The notes under the pieces are model-generated. The model ran no database searches and was not told the origin of the DNA. It saw only the letters and a program-made list of their open reading frames with translations. DNA of 64,000 nt, from NCBI GenBank assembly GCA_033558025.1, contig JAUCEF010000011.1:2852001-2916000 (forward strand), given 5' to 3'. Source of the DNA: Phytophthora sp. 'mugwort'. Its lineage: Eukaryota > Oomycota > Peronosporomycetes > Peronosporales > Peronosporaceae. Positions 39,367 to 50,897 of this stretch are shown in pieces; within the stretch, counting starts at the first letter, position 1, and every line of letters begins with the position of its first letter. The position numbers were made by a program, and so were the translations under genes.

Positions 39367-40732
39367 CTAGTTCAGACATCTTGCGTGGCCCATTCGTCCC
39401 TTAAATTGAGCGCCACAACGTAATTTCCGTCGCACGAATACAGCCAGGCCGGAAAGGTATTCGTGTCGATGCCTTGCTTGACACCTTGGCGCGTGTCTCG
39501 AAGTAGTCCACGAATTGAATCTGCGAGAATCCGCACGCCACGAGTCTTGCACCACCACGTTGGCGTCGCTTCCATATTTGATCTTGAGGACCAACTTGCA
39601 CTTAACCGGTCGTCTGGAGGGGTCACGTTTCTTCCATTTCCATGTTCAGTTAGCAATTAGGGCTTCGATTTCTGTGACGATTGCCTCACTCCAGAGCTCC
39701 CAATGTGGCGATGATCTGGCTTCCTCATACGACATCGGCTCGCCGATCTCCTTCTGCATGATAACATTGGCTTGACCTATGGTAGCCGTATTACGTCTCT
39801 CTGAGCGGCGTAGCCTCGTCAGCTCGTCGTACCATTAAATGCGCTGGTTTCATCTTCATTCAGGTAAATCCGGATCCCGTCGCCGTCCTCCGTTTCTCCG
39901 TCGTTAATCACGATCATTCGGCCAGTCAGCCCACCATCGGCATCTACTGCAGCCTGTAGGTCAGGTTTCGCTTCCCCGAGGTCGCCGGAACCTCCATGGC
40001 CTGTTTCTGCCGCGTTCTCAAGCAGATCTGGTGCTGTCGTAGCGTTGGTTCCGGTTTGGCCACGAAGCGTGCGTTCTACGTGTTGATGAGACTTGTATTT
40101 TTTTTTCGCTTTTTGTCAACGCCAAGGAACACTGCCTTTTCACCGCGCTCGTCTTGCTTGCTGCCTGGGCTCAACATTGTATACACACAGCACTCGCCGA
40201 ACACACGAAGGTGAGAAACGGACGGCTTCGAGTTGAACATCATCTCGTATGGCGTCTTGCCGTTAGTTGTACTCTTCGATGTGATACAATTGCGGACGTA
40301 CACGGCGTAGTCCACTGCTTCTCCCCAGAACACATTTGGCACACCAGATGCCAATAGAATTGTGCGGGCCATATTAAGTACAGTTTGGTGTTTCCGCTCG
40401 GCCGTTGCGTTTTGGTGGGGCGTTTCCGGCTCCGTTATTTCTTGCCCGATGCCGTTCTCTTCCAGGTACGTCGTAACGAACTCGTTGACTTATTTGCCCC
40501 CGCCATCAGACCGGAACACGCTACTGTCGATTTGCGCTTGCGCCTGACCAGTCGCTTCGGCCGCTTTTAGCACCGCTGCTATCGTCATGTCCTTCGTACT
40601 GCCGAAGTCAACTTTCGTATAGCCCAAAACATGGTGGAAGTAACTGTGGTAGTTTCCGTGATGAGAGCGTATGTTGATCAGTCCGACGATGTTTTCGGAC
40701 GCGACTCGCTGCTGCTCGCTAAGCGGCCTCAT
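39367..40732 (-). pseudogene. Ty1/Copia retrotransposon pol relic (integrase then RT)
   Basis: On the minus strand the order is integrase followed by reverse transcriptase, as in Copia. The integrase starts near 40690 (NYHSYFHHVLGYTKVDFG). It continues after a stop with IGQEITEPETPHQNATAERK, the PHQNxxAERxH block with the catalytic Glu, and with MARTILLASGVPNVFWGEAV...GKTPYEMMFNSKPSVSHLRVFG (40372-40076). The RT beginning follows at 39660-39400 (LVLKIKYGSD in one frame, RLVACGFSQIQFVDYFET in another). Frameshifts and stops are frequent. I found no LTRs. Confidence 0.8.
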
Positions 40733-42392
40733 GGTATTTGATAAGCAGATGCTTTAAGCCTGCATTTGCTCGAGAGATACAGTGAAAAGTGCCCTTTATT
40801 GTCATGGACGCCGCCCGATGATGATGAGATCCGGCTTACAAGACGCACAATGCACCGAACTAGTTTGTCGGCCTTGCTGCTGAACTTCTTGTTCAGGGAG
40901 ATGAGCTGCTTGCCACACGCTGCTGGAGTGACAAGTGCATTGCGTGGGGTGAATTCGCGCCATCACGCATATGGACGTGCTCTTGACCCGGCCGCTAAAT
41001 CTTCAGGATCTGAAGCATGAGCCTCAACGCCGCGCAACTCGAGAAGTCGCCCTGCTGGAAAGCATCGTTCACTGAGAACAAGCCGCAAAGGGATGCCTGG
41101 TCTGGCAGAGCATCCTGGGTTTGGCAAAGGACCGACGGCGAAGCACTCGAGGCATCTACATCAACAGCCGTATCGAAATGTAAGTCACACGTAAGTCACA
41201 TGAGGTTTTGGAACATAATCACAAAGGTTACAAGCCAATAAACGCATTAGCAATCATTAGGTCTGAGACATTTCCGGAGCACAGGCAATGCCTGCATACT
41301 AACATGCTGTGGTGCCGGACAGAGCCCGGAACTCAATGACAACCATATGCACAGTACATGTATGATCAAGGTGCTTTTAGGATAAGGGATCATGAAAGCA
41401 GTTGACCTTGGAGCTGCTTGGCGAGTTTCAATATCAATGAAAGCAGCTCCGCGCATTGTCCTGCCTAAAAATGCAGGTTAACACACGCAAATGCGTGCGA
41501 TGGTGCTGGAAATGCGTACCATCGCAAAGCTAGCGAGGCACTTGCGCAATGCAACGAGGGATACGCCGAAGCCATCTGACAACAACATCAGCAATATTGA
41601 AGGACGCCCTCTCTGTCCAGGTTTCCCAGATTCAGAAAATTATCAGAACTCTGATTCTGCCGGTATTGTCCAGGAACCTCTTCTTGGTCTTTTCATTGGT
41701 AGTGTCGCCGCGCCACGTTGCGAAGTTACCTTGCGTTGCTATCCAGCCCAAGCGCACGCTGAGTGAGCTGACGGATGGATCAGGTCCGTCGTTCTTTCAC
41801 ATCACCCTCTTTGTCTTGGCCGCGGTCTTTTTCTGCTTCCCCTTTCCGGTCTTTTTCTTCAGCTCCCCTTTCTCTGCGTAGCTGCTCCGATGGGTGCTGG
41901 TTCTACTGGGAGAGTCACGATTGATCCACCTGTGCCTTCAGTCGGAGGGGCCGCAGCTGCGGGGTCACAGAGGAGGCTTGGGCCCGACAGGGGGGCTGCT
42001 GGTTCTTCGACAGGTGCGCTAGCAGTGGGCATGAGCTTGAGAAGCTCCTTTCGTTTTGATTGTATGTTCTTGCTGCCTTTCGATCTTGCTGCCTCCTCTA
42101 ACAGCGTCGATTTCGTGGCAGCTCGCGAGACGGCAGCAAGAAGGATCGCAAATTTATTTTAGCGAATGAGAGCTCGAGAACGGCCAACAGCTGCCAACTT
42201 TGATCTCGTTGCTGCCAAAAGTGAGAACCACTATTGAATCGAGTAATACAGAACGTACTTGCCTTCCTTGCCCATCCTACTGATCATGTTCCCAACGTCA
42301 GCCATCGTGACACGGTGGTTCGACTTCGCGGATATACTTGTACACACTTGAAGTGCCAGCTTGGGCGTCAACAAGCAGCTCTATTCCGGGCA
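40733..42392. other. Relic zone: Copia upstream flank and MULE downstream tail
   Basis: No intact gene. Minus-strand frames at about 42380-42230 (LVDAQAGTSSVYKYIRE) look like a continuation of the MULE N-terminal region. A Lys-rich tail (KGELKKKTGKGKQKKTAA) near 41880-41820 may be the C-terminus of the same element. These are faint. Confidence 0.4.
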
Positions 42393-42866
42393 TCAGCAGG
42401 ATTCGGTTGGAACCTGGCGAATACATGGATAAGACCTGTTAATGTCTTCTGACAGGCGGTGCTTGTGGCTGTACACTTCGCGCTTCATCACAATACCCCA
42501 CGTGCCGTCCCTCCACTTGAGCCAGCATTTGAAATGTACACTCTGTTCGGAATAACTGTGGAATGTGCGCTTCCCAGTAGACCTTTCGCGCTCCGCCCAG
42601 CCGTGCGCACAAATGTATTTCCTCTGGAATGGATCCAACTCCCCCCCCCACGGAAACAAGTGGGATCTCAGTGTCAGGTCGGCCTTGAAAGCGAGTTTGG
42701 CAGCGAAGGCGAGGTCTGCATTGCGCCGAGCTGTATGTATGACATCATTCGTTAAGGATCTTCTGGCACGTGGATTCCATATATTCCTGCAACGCCAGCT
42801 CGAGAGAAGGACAAGAGTCGTGTTGGGCCTTGATGGAGGGACGTGGACCAGCTCCTCGTCTTGCAC
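42393..42866 (-). pseudogene. MULE N-terminal DNA-binding region relic
   Basis: The frame contains DPFQRKYICAHGWAERERST, GKRTFHSYSEQSVHFKCWLK and GIVMKREVYSHKHRLSEDIN, ending in RSYPCIRQVPTES. The order of an ICxHG block, a CPFxxx-like strand, an xHNHxxS-type motif and a YPxxRxV ending is that of the FLYWCH/FAR1-like N-terminal domain of Phytophthora MULEs. The Cys in the CPF position reads VHFKC, a change or frame effect. The catalytic core downstream is not recognisable. Confidence 0.55.
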
Positions 42867-45010
42867 ATCTGAACAGACCTATTATTTCCTTGGCGACGCT
42901 GGCTAGCGCGCTCTTTATTCGTTGCCTTCTGCGGAACTGGTGCTTTCTCTTCGTCATCCCTAACGCCTGGTTTGGCTTCTTCATCGCCATCTCATATATC
43001 GGCTTCTTCATCAACATCTTCTTCTCGGCTACATCATCATCATCTCACCGACCCACTCTTCTTCTTCTTCTGCATATTCCCTCTCTGTGCTCTTTCGTCT
43101 TCTCCTTCGCCATCTTCGCGTATGCGGCTGGGGCTGCGTGGGGTCCAAACTGCTGAGGCGAAAATTTGTTGGCGGACGTCAGTGCTCTCGTTTTCGCCGC
43201 CTGTGTGCGCACGCGTCCAGATTCGTTGGCTGCTCGCCGGCGCGCTCCTCCTCTGCGCGAGCTTCCTCTGCCTTCGTCGCCTTGATGTGCGTCGTCGCCG
43301 GAGTGCGCGCCATCGTGGGTGTGTCTGCAGTGGCCGGGGTCGTCAGTGCGTGCGAGGTGCCACGTGGCGCGATTCTCTCTTTTCCCCCCAATTTGGTGGC
43401 TGTGAGGCAAAATAAAGTAATGACGGTAAAATAGACGGATACATTGCACACCTGGATAATACGTGTGGGGACAAAACATGGACCACAAGGGTGCTCAAAA
43501 TTCAAACATCGGGACATTATAATATTAGTCTATCCCAAACTAATTGCAAAGCGCCCCAAAAATGGCTGCTCTCAGCTTGGTTGCGATGGTGGCACGGGGT
43601 CAACCGTTCTAAGCCACTACAACCCCTGGGACGACGAGAACTGGGGACTGGGAAGGAAACCGATACCCCTGAAACTCTTTTTCGAAGCTCGCTCCTCTCC
43701 GCGAGAGGAGCTGCTACAACAATGAGATCGTGAATACGGGCTCATGTGTGTAGTCCACAATAACTGATCATTCTGACTTATCATGTTAAACGGAGGAGGA
43801 TGCGGTGTTCGTAGATATGTAAACACACGCAATGTATCGATGTATATACTCACTAGCTATGACTGCTGCAAGATGCCGCCAAACTATAACACTCAATCCC
43901 AGCTGAATTTTCTTTCGTCTCTTCGTGACTCCGTCGCGCACGCTCCTCCTCCTACGACCTTCGACAACCTTTTGTGATTAAGAACCTGCCCAACATAAAG
44001 TCAATCACACGAACCAACTTTTACAAAATAGAAATAAAAAAATTGATCTCGAAAACGCGTTAGAGACAGCTACGAGCATACCCGCTCGCAGCTTCTCCTG
44101 TGATGGGGCCAGGTTCGAAAGCGGAACAGCACCCACAATAGGTGTGAATTCATATCAGACAAGCTAAATATAATTAAGACAAGCTAGACGTACCGTCTAG
44201 CTTCATGACCCTCAGAGAGGGGGAGTGGCAAGTTGCACATTACGACCCAGACCATCCAGCCGGACAGTATTCTGGGCTGAATGACGGACAAAACTGCGGG
44301 GAAGACTGACGCCGTTGTCGTTCCGTCGAACATGACTGCGTCGTAGTATTTGTTTTGTGCTTTCACAGCACATGCTGCACCAGGTCGGAGTACTCGTTCA
44401 ATGGGTTGCTTCGAACCGTGCCGCAGCAGCAACGAAAATATTCGAGAATTGCTTCGTCGTTTTCATCGCAGCATGGTAGTAGCCCGCGACTTGGGCGTTC
44501 GAGAAGGCAGGGCCTGTGGTATGCGTGATGCGAATCATCGTGCTTGGGGTGCTGGACTTGTTTAGAAACAGGATTATTTAAAAAGTTAAAGCAGTGCTAC
44601 GCATGTGTGAGAACCTGATTCTAAAGTATGGTTGGCAGGAGATTGGTGTTGCGGGGTAAAAAGTTACGTTAAAAGTCTAACTTTGTAAATTTTGTATTTC
44701 TATTCGTCCAGAAAATCAATTATCCCTTCAGTGATCCTTACCGAAGTTGTTAATTTCTGAAATAATGTTACTAACCCCTCATTCACCGATGTATACCGAA
44801 TGTACCCCACGTGGAAACAATTGCATGTATATCGAGTACAGTAAAATGCGTGAATAGTCCACGGGGATATAAGTTATAGCCTGGCAATCTTCATAAGCGG
44901 GAAGTGAGGATGATGATGGGCGAAGATACTGAATCATTTCTGTCTCATCGCACTCATTCAATACACTCTTGCAAACAATATATATCAGGTGTGGACTACT
45001 CACAAATTTC
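42867..45010. other. Spacer with unsupported frames on both strands
   Basis: The GC-rich part (42970-43490) has overlapping frames of 90-147 codons on both strands, dominated by compositional bias. A minus frame at 44184-44432 (AQNKYYDAVMFDGTTTASVF) is evocative of a coding relic but unassigned. The remainder is AT-rich. Confidence 0.4.
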
Positions 45011-45092
45011 CGAGCCATTTCCTATATTAAGCCGGAAAACATGTATATCTTACTGTATACATGTTTTCCGGCTTAATATAGGAAATGGCTCG
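45011..45092. repeat. Perfect 37-bp inverted repeat with 8-nt loop
   Basis: 45011-45047 (CGAGCCATTTCCTATATTAA...) and 45056-45092 are exact reverse complements, separated by TCTTACTG. Pairing continues a few bases outward through AAATTT with one mismatch. This can form a long hairpin in DNA or RNA. Confidence 0.95.
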
Positions 45093-45210
45093 AAAATTTT
45101 AAACTCCCATACAAATTCCAATTTAAGCGACTGGAATTTCCGGTAGTTAGTTTCCTTTTTTTGTCTGCAGTGCACGGGGAAAGTGGGTATTGGTAGATGT
45201 ATCCGAGATG

Positions 45211-45301
45211 TGCAGCATGCGTACTTGTTTTATGTCGTGGAAAGCAAATAATATGCAGTCTGTGTACTTGTTTTATGTCATGGGAAGCAAATCATGTGCA
45301 G
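45211..45301. repeat. 43-bp tandem duplication
   Basis: Two units, 45211-45253 and 45254-45296, share GTACTTGTTTTATGTC and AAGCAAAT. A partial third unit (TGCAG) follows. Confidence 0.85.
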
Positions 45302-46100
45302 CCAGGGGCATTTGCTACAAATCGTCGCACGGGACAGGGCTTGCAGTCTGCAAGCACCGTTCCGCCCGACAAATTGCAATTTTCAGTCAACCGTATCTGT
45401 AAGTTATAGTTCGCTGGATATTTTGGCACCCAACGGCAGCTGGAATACCACCAATCATTCCAGAATTCGCCACGACGAGTGCACGAGCCAAGAAGAAGCG
45501 GGAATATGACATGCAACGAAGCCCCGCGACGTACGCGCTCCGAGACGGCAAAGTATTGTACGTATGGATTGTTATGCGTGGTGTGTGTGCGGCTGTACTA
45601 ACTAGAATATTATTGTGCAGACTTGGATGCCACAGCAGCTAGGGCCGCTGCGACTTCACATCATCATTCACCCCGATCACCAACGGTAAGAGTCGAGCGT
45701 ATGAGCTGCGCAACCGTGAAGTAGCGCAGCGAGCGCAACAGGCGGGTACTGGGAGTACAGATACGACAAGTGCAAAGTAGCGACGCCACCCGAGAAGCCG
45801 ACAAGTGCGAATAAGCCGACGCTAGCCGAGAAGCCAGTCGAGAAAGCGGTGTCTGCCAAGAAACTGCCGACACAGAAAGCGATGACCGCCAAGAAGTCGA
45901 AGACGACCGCCAAGAGGCCAAAGATGGCCATCACGAAACAGCTCGATCATCCTGTCGATTTGGGAGGCATGTAAAGGTTGCCTCCTCCGGCAGCGGTGGT
46001 CTCGGAGGAGGTTGCCGCAGCTGTTGACGACATGCAGACAAATAATTACACCAGGTTCGATATTTTTTTTGGCTAAGTCCAACATATAAACTCGACATAT
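45302..46100. other. Spacer with a Lys/Ala/Pro-rich open frame
   Basis: The frame 45720-45974 (plus, no start codon, stop 45972-45974) encodes repeats of the type NKPTLAEKPVEKAVSAKK, reminiscent of H1-like basic tails. Upstream, gtacgt (45558) and tactaac...tgcag (to about 45620) look like an intron. It may be part of an old gene; no family is recognised. Confidence 0.3.
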
Positions 46101-46391
46101 GTGGAGCTATTTTTTCATTCACAACATGTATGCTATGTAACATTCCGGCTTGAGGTATACTGTGGCGTAAAGCTGCACCAGGGTCAGGGATCACAGACAG
46201 TTGACGCCAAGTCGATCCCCTCTTCCGTCCTGTGCAACATGCGTCCGTCCATCCCCAGGAGCCGACGGCAGCACCACGTAGTTGGCATTGATCGCTTTTA
46301 CAGCACCGTGCCGCTGTTCCAGGCGGCCGCCAAGATACGTTACTATGCTACCGTTTTATTATCTTATGCTTATATAACAACCTACGAATGA
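46101..46391 (+). pseudogene. piggyBac-like transposase fragment
   Basis: The frame reads LFFHSQHVCYVTFRLEVYCG, then QTVDAKS and VVGIDRFYSTVPLFQAAAKI. This matches piggyBac transposases, in which a Y...F.lEVYxG strand is followed by DxFYTSxxL with a catalytic Asp. It is truncated directly afterwards. The downstream frame near 46540-46590 (GCKLCSRTRLRIVAF) could be a remnant of the Cys-rich tail. Distinct from the relic at 1-1172. Confidence 0.6.
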
Positions 46392-47416
46392 TACTGTACA
46401 TGACAACATTGTACCGCCGTCACCGGCGACAGCGCGCTCCCACGACCGCGACGTGCCGGCATGATGAAGAGGACGTCCCGCAGAAAAACCCGGACTTCCA
46501 CAAGACAGCGACGGGGGGGGGGGCGAACAAGCGCTGCCAGCGGGGATGCAAGCTGTGCAGCCGAACCCGGCTGCGTATTGTTGCCTTCGGGTCTACGACG
46601 AAGACTGGAGTTGCGGGCGGAACATCCCGTTGGAGTATTAGGAGACGCGCGCGCAGATGCGCGCTCCTGGAGGGAAGCGCAAGGAAGACGATGTAGACGG
46701 AGGCGACCAAGAAGAGGAGAGTGCGCACGAGTAAGGACAACGTTAGGTTGTTGCATGTCAATGATAATCCATTTCGTATCCATTTCGTATCGATTTCTAC
46801 TCTTTGTGTCACCGTTCCTTGAAGCGAATTCCTGATGTCGCGCCGTCTCTAATAAATGGTGCAGCAAATGCCTAATGAGTATACATGTTTCGTTCTACAT
46901 ACTTTTCAAATAGAGCTCACATCCCCCCATCTACATATCCATACTAAGCGAGTTATAAATAGCAAAATCCCACCCTTACCCTTCCAAATACGAAATCTAA
47001 CATAGGTGAACGCAGCCAGGCATGTATACTCGATATACATGCAGCTCAAGTGTCCATTCCGTACGGTGAATGTGGGGTTAACAATACGATTTTCGGAAGT
47101 TATTATAGTTCCCCCTCGCTAATTTAGTAGCTGTGCAAGCTAATAATTTATCAAACCTAATACGTTGAGTCATACCATCGACTTCGCAATGCTGTCCCAG
47201 CTCTGATAGCTAATAAGCTGTTGTACATAATACGAATAGCTTCCACCGGACGTATTAAATTGGCGAGGGGAATCTGCACATTAGAAACCAGGCCAACAAC
47301 AGACACAGTATGATGATTCAGTGAGTCTCAAAGGCTGGTTTATCGAGCTCTTACATGTTTCTCTCGAACGCTTAAGACCCAAAATAATACGAAACCAGAT
47401 ATTCGTCGCCTCACGC
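46392..47416. other. Spacer downstream of MON1
   Basis: No supported gene; has an 11-nt G tract near 46513 and a small palindrome at 47020-47042 (GCATGTATA, 5-nt loop). Overlapping frames at 46388-46867 on both strands are GC-bias shadows. Confidence 0.5.
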
Positions 47417-48949
47417 TTAAGGCCACATCCCGAGCGAGCTGACGGATGGAAAGCCACTGCTGGAAAGGAAAAGTGCGACGGACATGAGCTCTTCATCATG
47501 TCGAAGGCGATCCAGCAGTACTTGCATTTGTTCACGAGCGTCCGAAATGGTCGCAAGCGAGTCGAGCCACGCGTACAATCGATAATCCGCACTGCAAATA
47601 CCCACAAAGAGACCCGTATCACTACGTTCGTACACCAGACGCGCTGCAGTGGCTTCTTGTAGCGATGAGAGCCGTTTGCCCAGCACTTGACTCTCACGAG
47701 CCTGAGCACCTTCCGGTGTAGGGAACATGAGGTGCTGAATCGTGGCGTACTGGTTCAGCAGCTGCAGACGTGTACCGAAATCCTCAGCGTCAAATGGGAA
47801 CACGAGCTCAGGCTCCGCGCACTCGCCGGTAAGCTCATTCTTGTAGATAAAGTGGTGCAGCAGTGGTAAATCGCTGTGGGGTTGCCACTCTGAGTGATTC
47901 TTCACCGAAGAGTTAATAGCCTCCATCGCACCAATTTCTTCCAGTCTCTGCGCCACAAACTTTTTCTTCGCTTGGAAATGTGGGAACTGCTCCGGAGATT
48001 GCTGACTGCTAAGTAGCAGTAAGCACACGTCATTTGTCACGAAGACCACGTATGCGTACAGGAATCCTCTACAAAGCAATATGAACCACAAGAAGAAAGA
48101 TGAGTACACCATCTAGAAGCAGAACTCGTTCGTTTACCCACCGAGCATTGAAGTTTGACAGGCAGATCGGTGTCCACGTCTCGCTCGTGGCCAGCGACGG
48201 CGTATGGTACACGAAGTTGATCAGCAATAACAGATCTACACATAGCCCAAGCATCCGTCAGTAGTTAAAACACCTCATTTTGAACCAACCATCTGCGTCT
48301 CACCGTCAACAAGCATACTAAACTGCTTCTTGTTCGGCTGAGCAATAGCTACAACTTGTTCCTTGGCCAACAAGAGGCCGCAGATCATTGTGGGCGTTGA
48401 CATGTTCTCCCTCGCCGCCTCGAACTCCAACGCCCTTGTGACTTCCCGACGTCGCTCTGGTTTAAGCCGTACGAACGGCACCCCGCAGTCCTTGAACCTC
48501 AGCGTCGGCGTCGTCGCCCAGAGCTCCGTCAACGACCTTGTGACCCTCTCAGTGCCATTAAGAAGCTCGCGGAGGTCGTAGCCTGGCTGTCGTCGCAGTA
48601 CGTCCAGGCCTCGGTCGCTCAGTACGAACAGGATCTGGTTCTGTAGCAGCTGCAGCAAGTGCCGCAGACACTCGGACGCGAGGCTCGGCACGTCGCCCCG
48701 TTCAATAGCGCAGAACGTGAGGCTGTCGGAGCTGCGGAACACGCAGCGACAGCCCTCGGTCTGCAGCTCCAGCAGCTCCTCGTGCTGCGTACAGGCAACG
48801 AAGGACAGGAGCCCCTGGAGCGAGCTGGCGAACGAGCTGGTGGACGAGTCGTCCACTTCCGACGGATGCTTTGCCTCCAAAGTGGACACTCGGTGGCGGA
48901 AGACGGGCTTGCCCGACGTGGAGCACACGACCACATCGAGCTCCGTCAT
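47417..48949 (-). CDS. MON1: Vacuolar fusion protein MON1
   Basis: Three exons on the minus strand (48949-48304, 48235-48142, 48068-47417) with gtgaga and gtgggt donors give a 463-residue protein. It begins with a longin-type fold (VVVCSTSGKPVFRHRVSTLE...LLSFVACTQ), continues with FVLSDRGLDVLRRQPGYDLRELLNG and VPFVRLKPERRREVTRALEF, and after splicing has DLLLLINFVYHTPSL, TWTPICLSNFN and RGFLYAYVVFVTND. The C-terminal part has ERSDTGLFVGICSADYRLYAWLD. All are in the order of MON1. With CCZ1 it forms the GEF that activates Rab7 for late endosome/vacuole fusion. Divergent neighbour at only 19-75 bp. Confidence 0.88.
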
Positions 48950-49024
48950 CTGAACGACCTGGGACGGATGATATCAGCTTTTAGAGTGCTAAACAGTAGA
49001 CGAAAAAGATCGGCGACCTTTGTC

Positions 49025-50897
49025 ATGTGGAGCTTGCTACTTGGTGTGCTTCAGTGGTCCACAGTCGTCTCTGTTGATGCATGGCAACTGGAGATCACGT
49101 TCCCAGCGCAGCATTCGCACTGGCAGGTCTCCAGTCACGACGGATTGCTCGAGACATTGCCCGTATACTTCCAGACACACAATTTTCAGGTCCCGACCGA
49201 CGGCTTCCTCTTCGTGACGGGGGATAGTGTCCCCAATGACGGCTACCGTCACACATCAGACGCAGCATCATTGGTTCTAGGGGGTATTGACCCGGGCACG
49301 CACTTTTGGAAGCTCGAGCTCAGGGCTTGGAATGATTCGTCTCATGCAGTTACAGAGGTGACGCTACATGTCGAGGTCGTAGTGGACCCTTCGGATGAGC
49401 GCTCGCCCTGGAGCTACAAATTACGGGACGAGGAGACGAAGCCCGTTGTGCTTGTGAACCAGAGGTCTTCACAGGATGAGCGCGGGGCAAGAAGCAGCGA
49501 GGTTCTCCCAGTATGTTACGTGTCATCGACGTCTGGTTCGTTTGATGGTCAAAAACGAATGTGGCTACATATCATGGAAAGGCTCAGCGCTACGAATCGT
49601 CGGAACTTTCACTTTGAGGTAAAGACATTTGCACCAATCGTAGCGGACGCTCCATTGACACGAGCATTGCGACAATTGAACGTGAGTCTTCACGGACTTC
49701 CATTGGAGGTGAGTCGTTTGTCCTTTTTTGGCTACAATACACAAGTCTAACTGCTGGTGCTTATAGATCCCTCGAAACGAGTTATCTGAACAAGAAGCTT
49801 CACGTGATAAAGTCATCGAGACGCTGATCAACAGCTTCTACCATCAATTTCCATGGGCAAGAAACGATTCTCGGCTCCTATCAAAGTTGGATCAACCAGC
49901 TCTAATCAATCTTCGTCCACCATACTCGGCTCGAGTCTGGAACGATCTGGTCGATGCCTTACGCTCTCCATGCGCCGATGGCCTCGTCATCTTCTCCAAC
50001 TCGCGCAGTCTTTCAGACAAATTGCTCGTTCTAGCAGCTCGTCTCGCTGGACCTCGAGCAATCGTGATGGAACTCGCGAATCTTCACCCAACTCGACTTG
50101 ACGTGGATATTCTTCTAGCACCTTCTCACTTTGCCAAGGAGCACTACTCGGTCGCGAAAAACGTTCGTGCTCGTACGAAAGTTGTGCTGTCAACTGGTGT
50201 GAATACCCAGCAGTTCGCACCTTCAGCCGTTCCGCTTCCTAAAGACAAGCACTTTGTTATCGGGTATGTGGGGCGACTATCGTCCGAAAAATCCTTAGGG
50301 ATTTTGTTAGCCGCTATGAAAATCCTTGCTCCGATCTGCTCTCAATGCAGACTTAAACTGATCGGGGATGGTCCTCAGAAAGCTCACCTCAAGCTTCTTG
50401 CTGCCGAATGGGGGATACTTGGGACGAACGTTGAGTTTCTAGATGGCATTTATAACGACGAAGCTGCGTTAGTGCAAAAGTTTCGTCAAATGCACGTGTT
50501 TGCCAGCCCAATGTTCACCGAGACACTAGGACTTGCCGTACTGGAAGCGATGAGTGTGGGGGTACCTGTCGTGGGCTTTATCTCGGCTGGAACGGGGGAG
50601 TTCCTTCAAGATAACTGGAATTGCCTTGCTGTCACGAAAGCGACTCCCGTCAATTTTGCTCACTCGATTCTTGCGTTGGTAAAGAACGAGGAGTTTCGCC
50701 TTCGTCTAGGCAGACAAGCTCGACAAACGGTGCTGGAACGCTTTTCGGCCCACGCAGCACTCGAACAATTCGCAAGACTGTACGAACGATCTGGTCAGAC
50801 AATAAACAGCAAGGATAGCGCGCGATGCATAAGAGAATGTTGTGGATTAGAGGGACTAAAAGCGCGTGCTATTGCTGCCATTATTGCTGGAAGCTAA
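49025..50897 (+). CDS. GT4-family glycosyltransferase
   Basis: Exons (48968 or 49025)-49708 and 49767-50897 with a 58-nt intron. ATG 49025 gives 604 residues starting MWSLLLGVLQWSTVVSVDA, a signal peptide or anchor; ATG 48968 would add 19 residues. The N-terminal ~200 residues are a luminal-looking domain without a clear match. The C-terminal half is GT-B: VIGYVGRLSSEKSLGILLAA (about residue 390), LKLIGDGPQK, and the nucleotide-sugar E-x7-E motif in FTETLGLAVLEAMSVGVPVV (about 479-487). It transfers a sugar from a nucleotide donor; acceptor unknown. The last 42 nt of coding sequence overlap the convergent TPR gene. Confidence 0.83.

Noticed and set aside
42972..43488. Overlapping 112-147-codon frames on both strands
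   Set aside because: High GC and Arg/Ala/Ser bias in all frames indicate composition, not genes.
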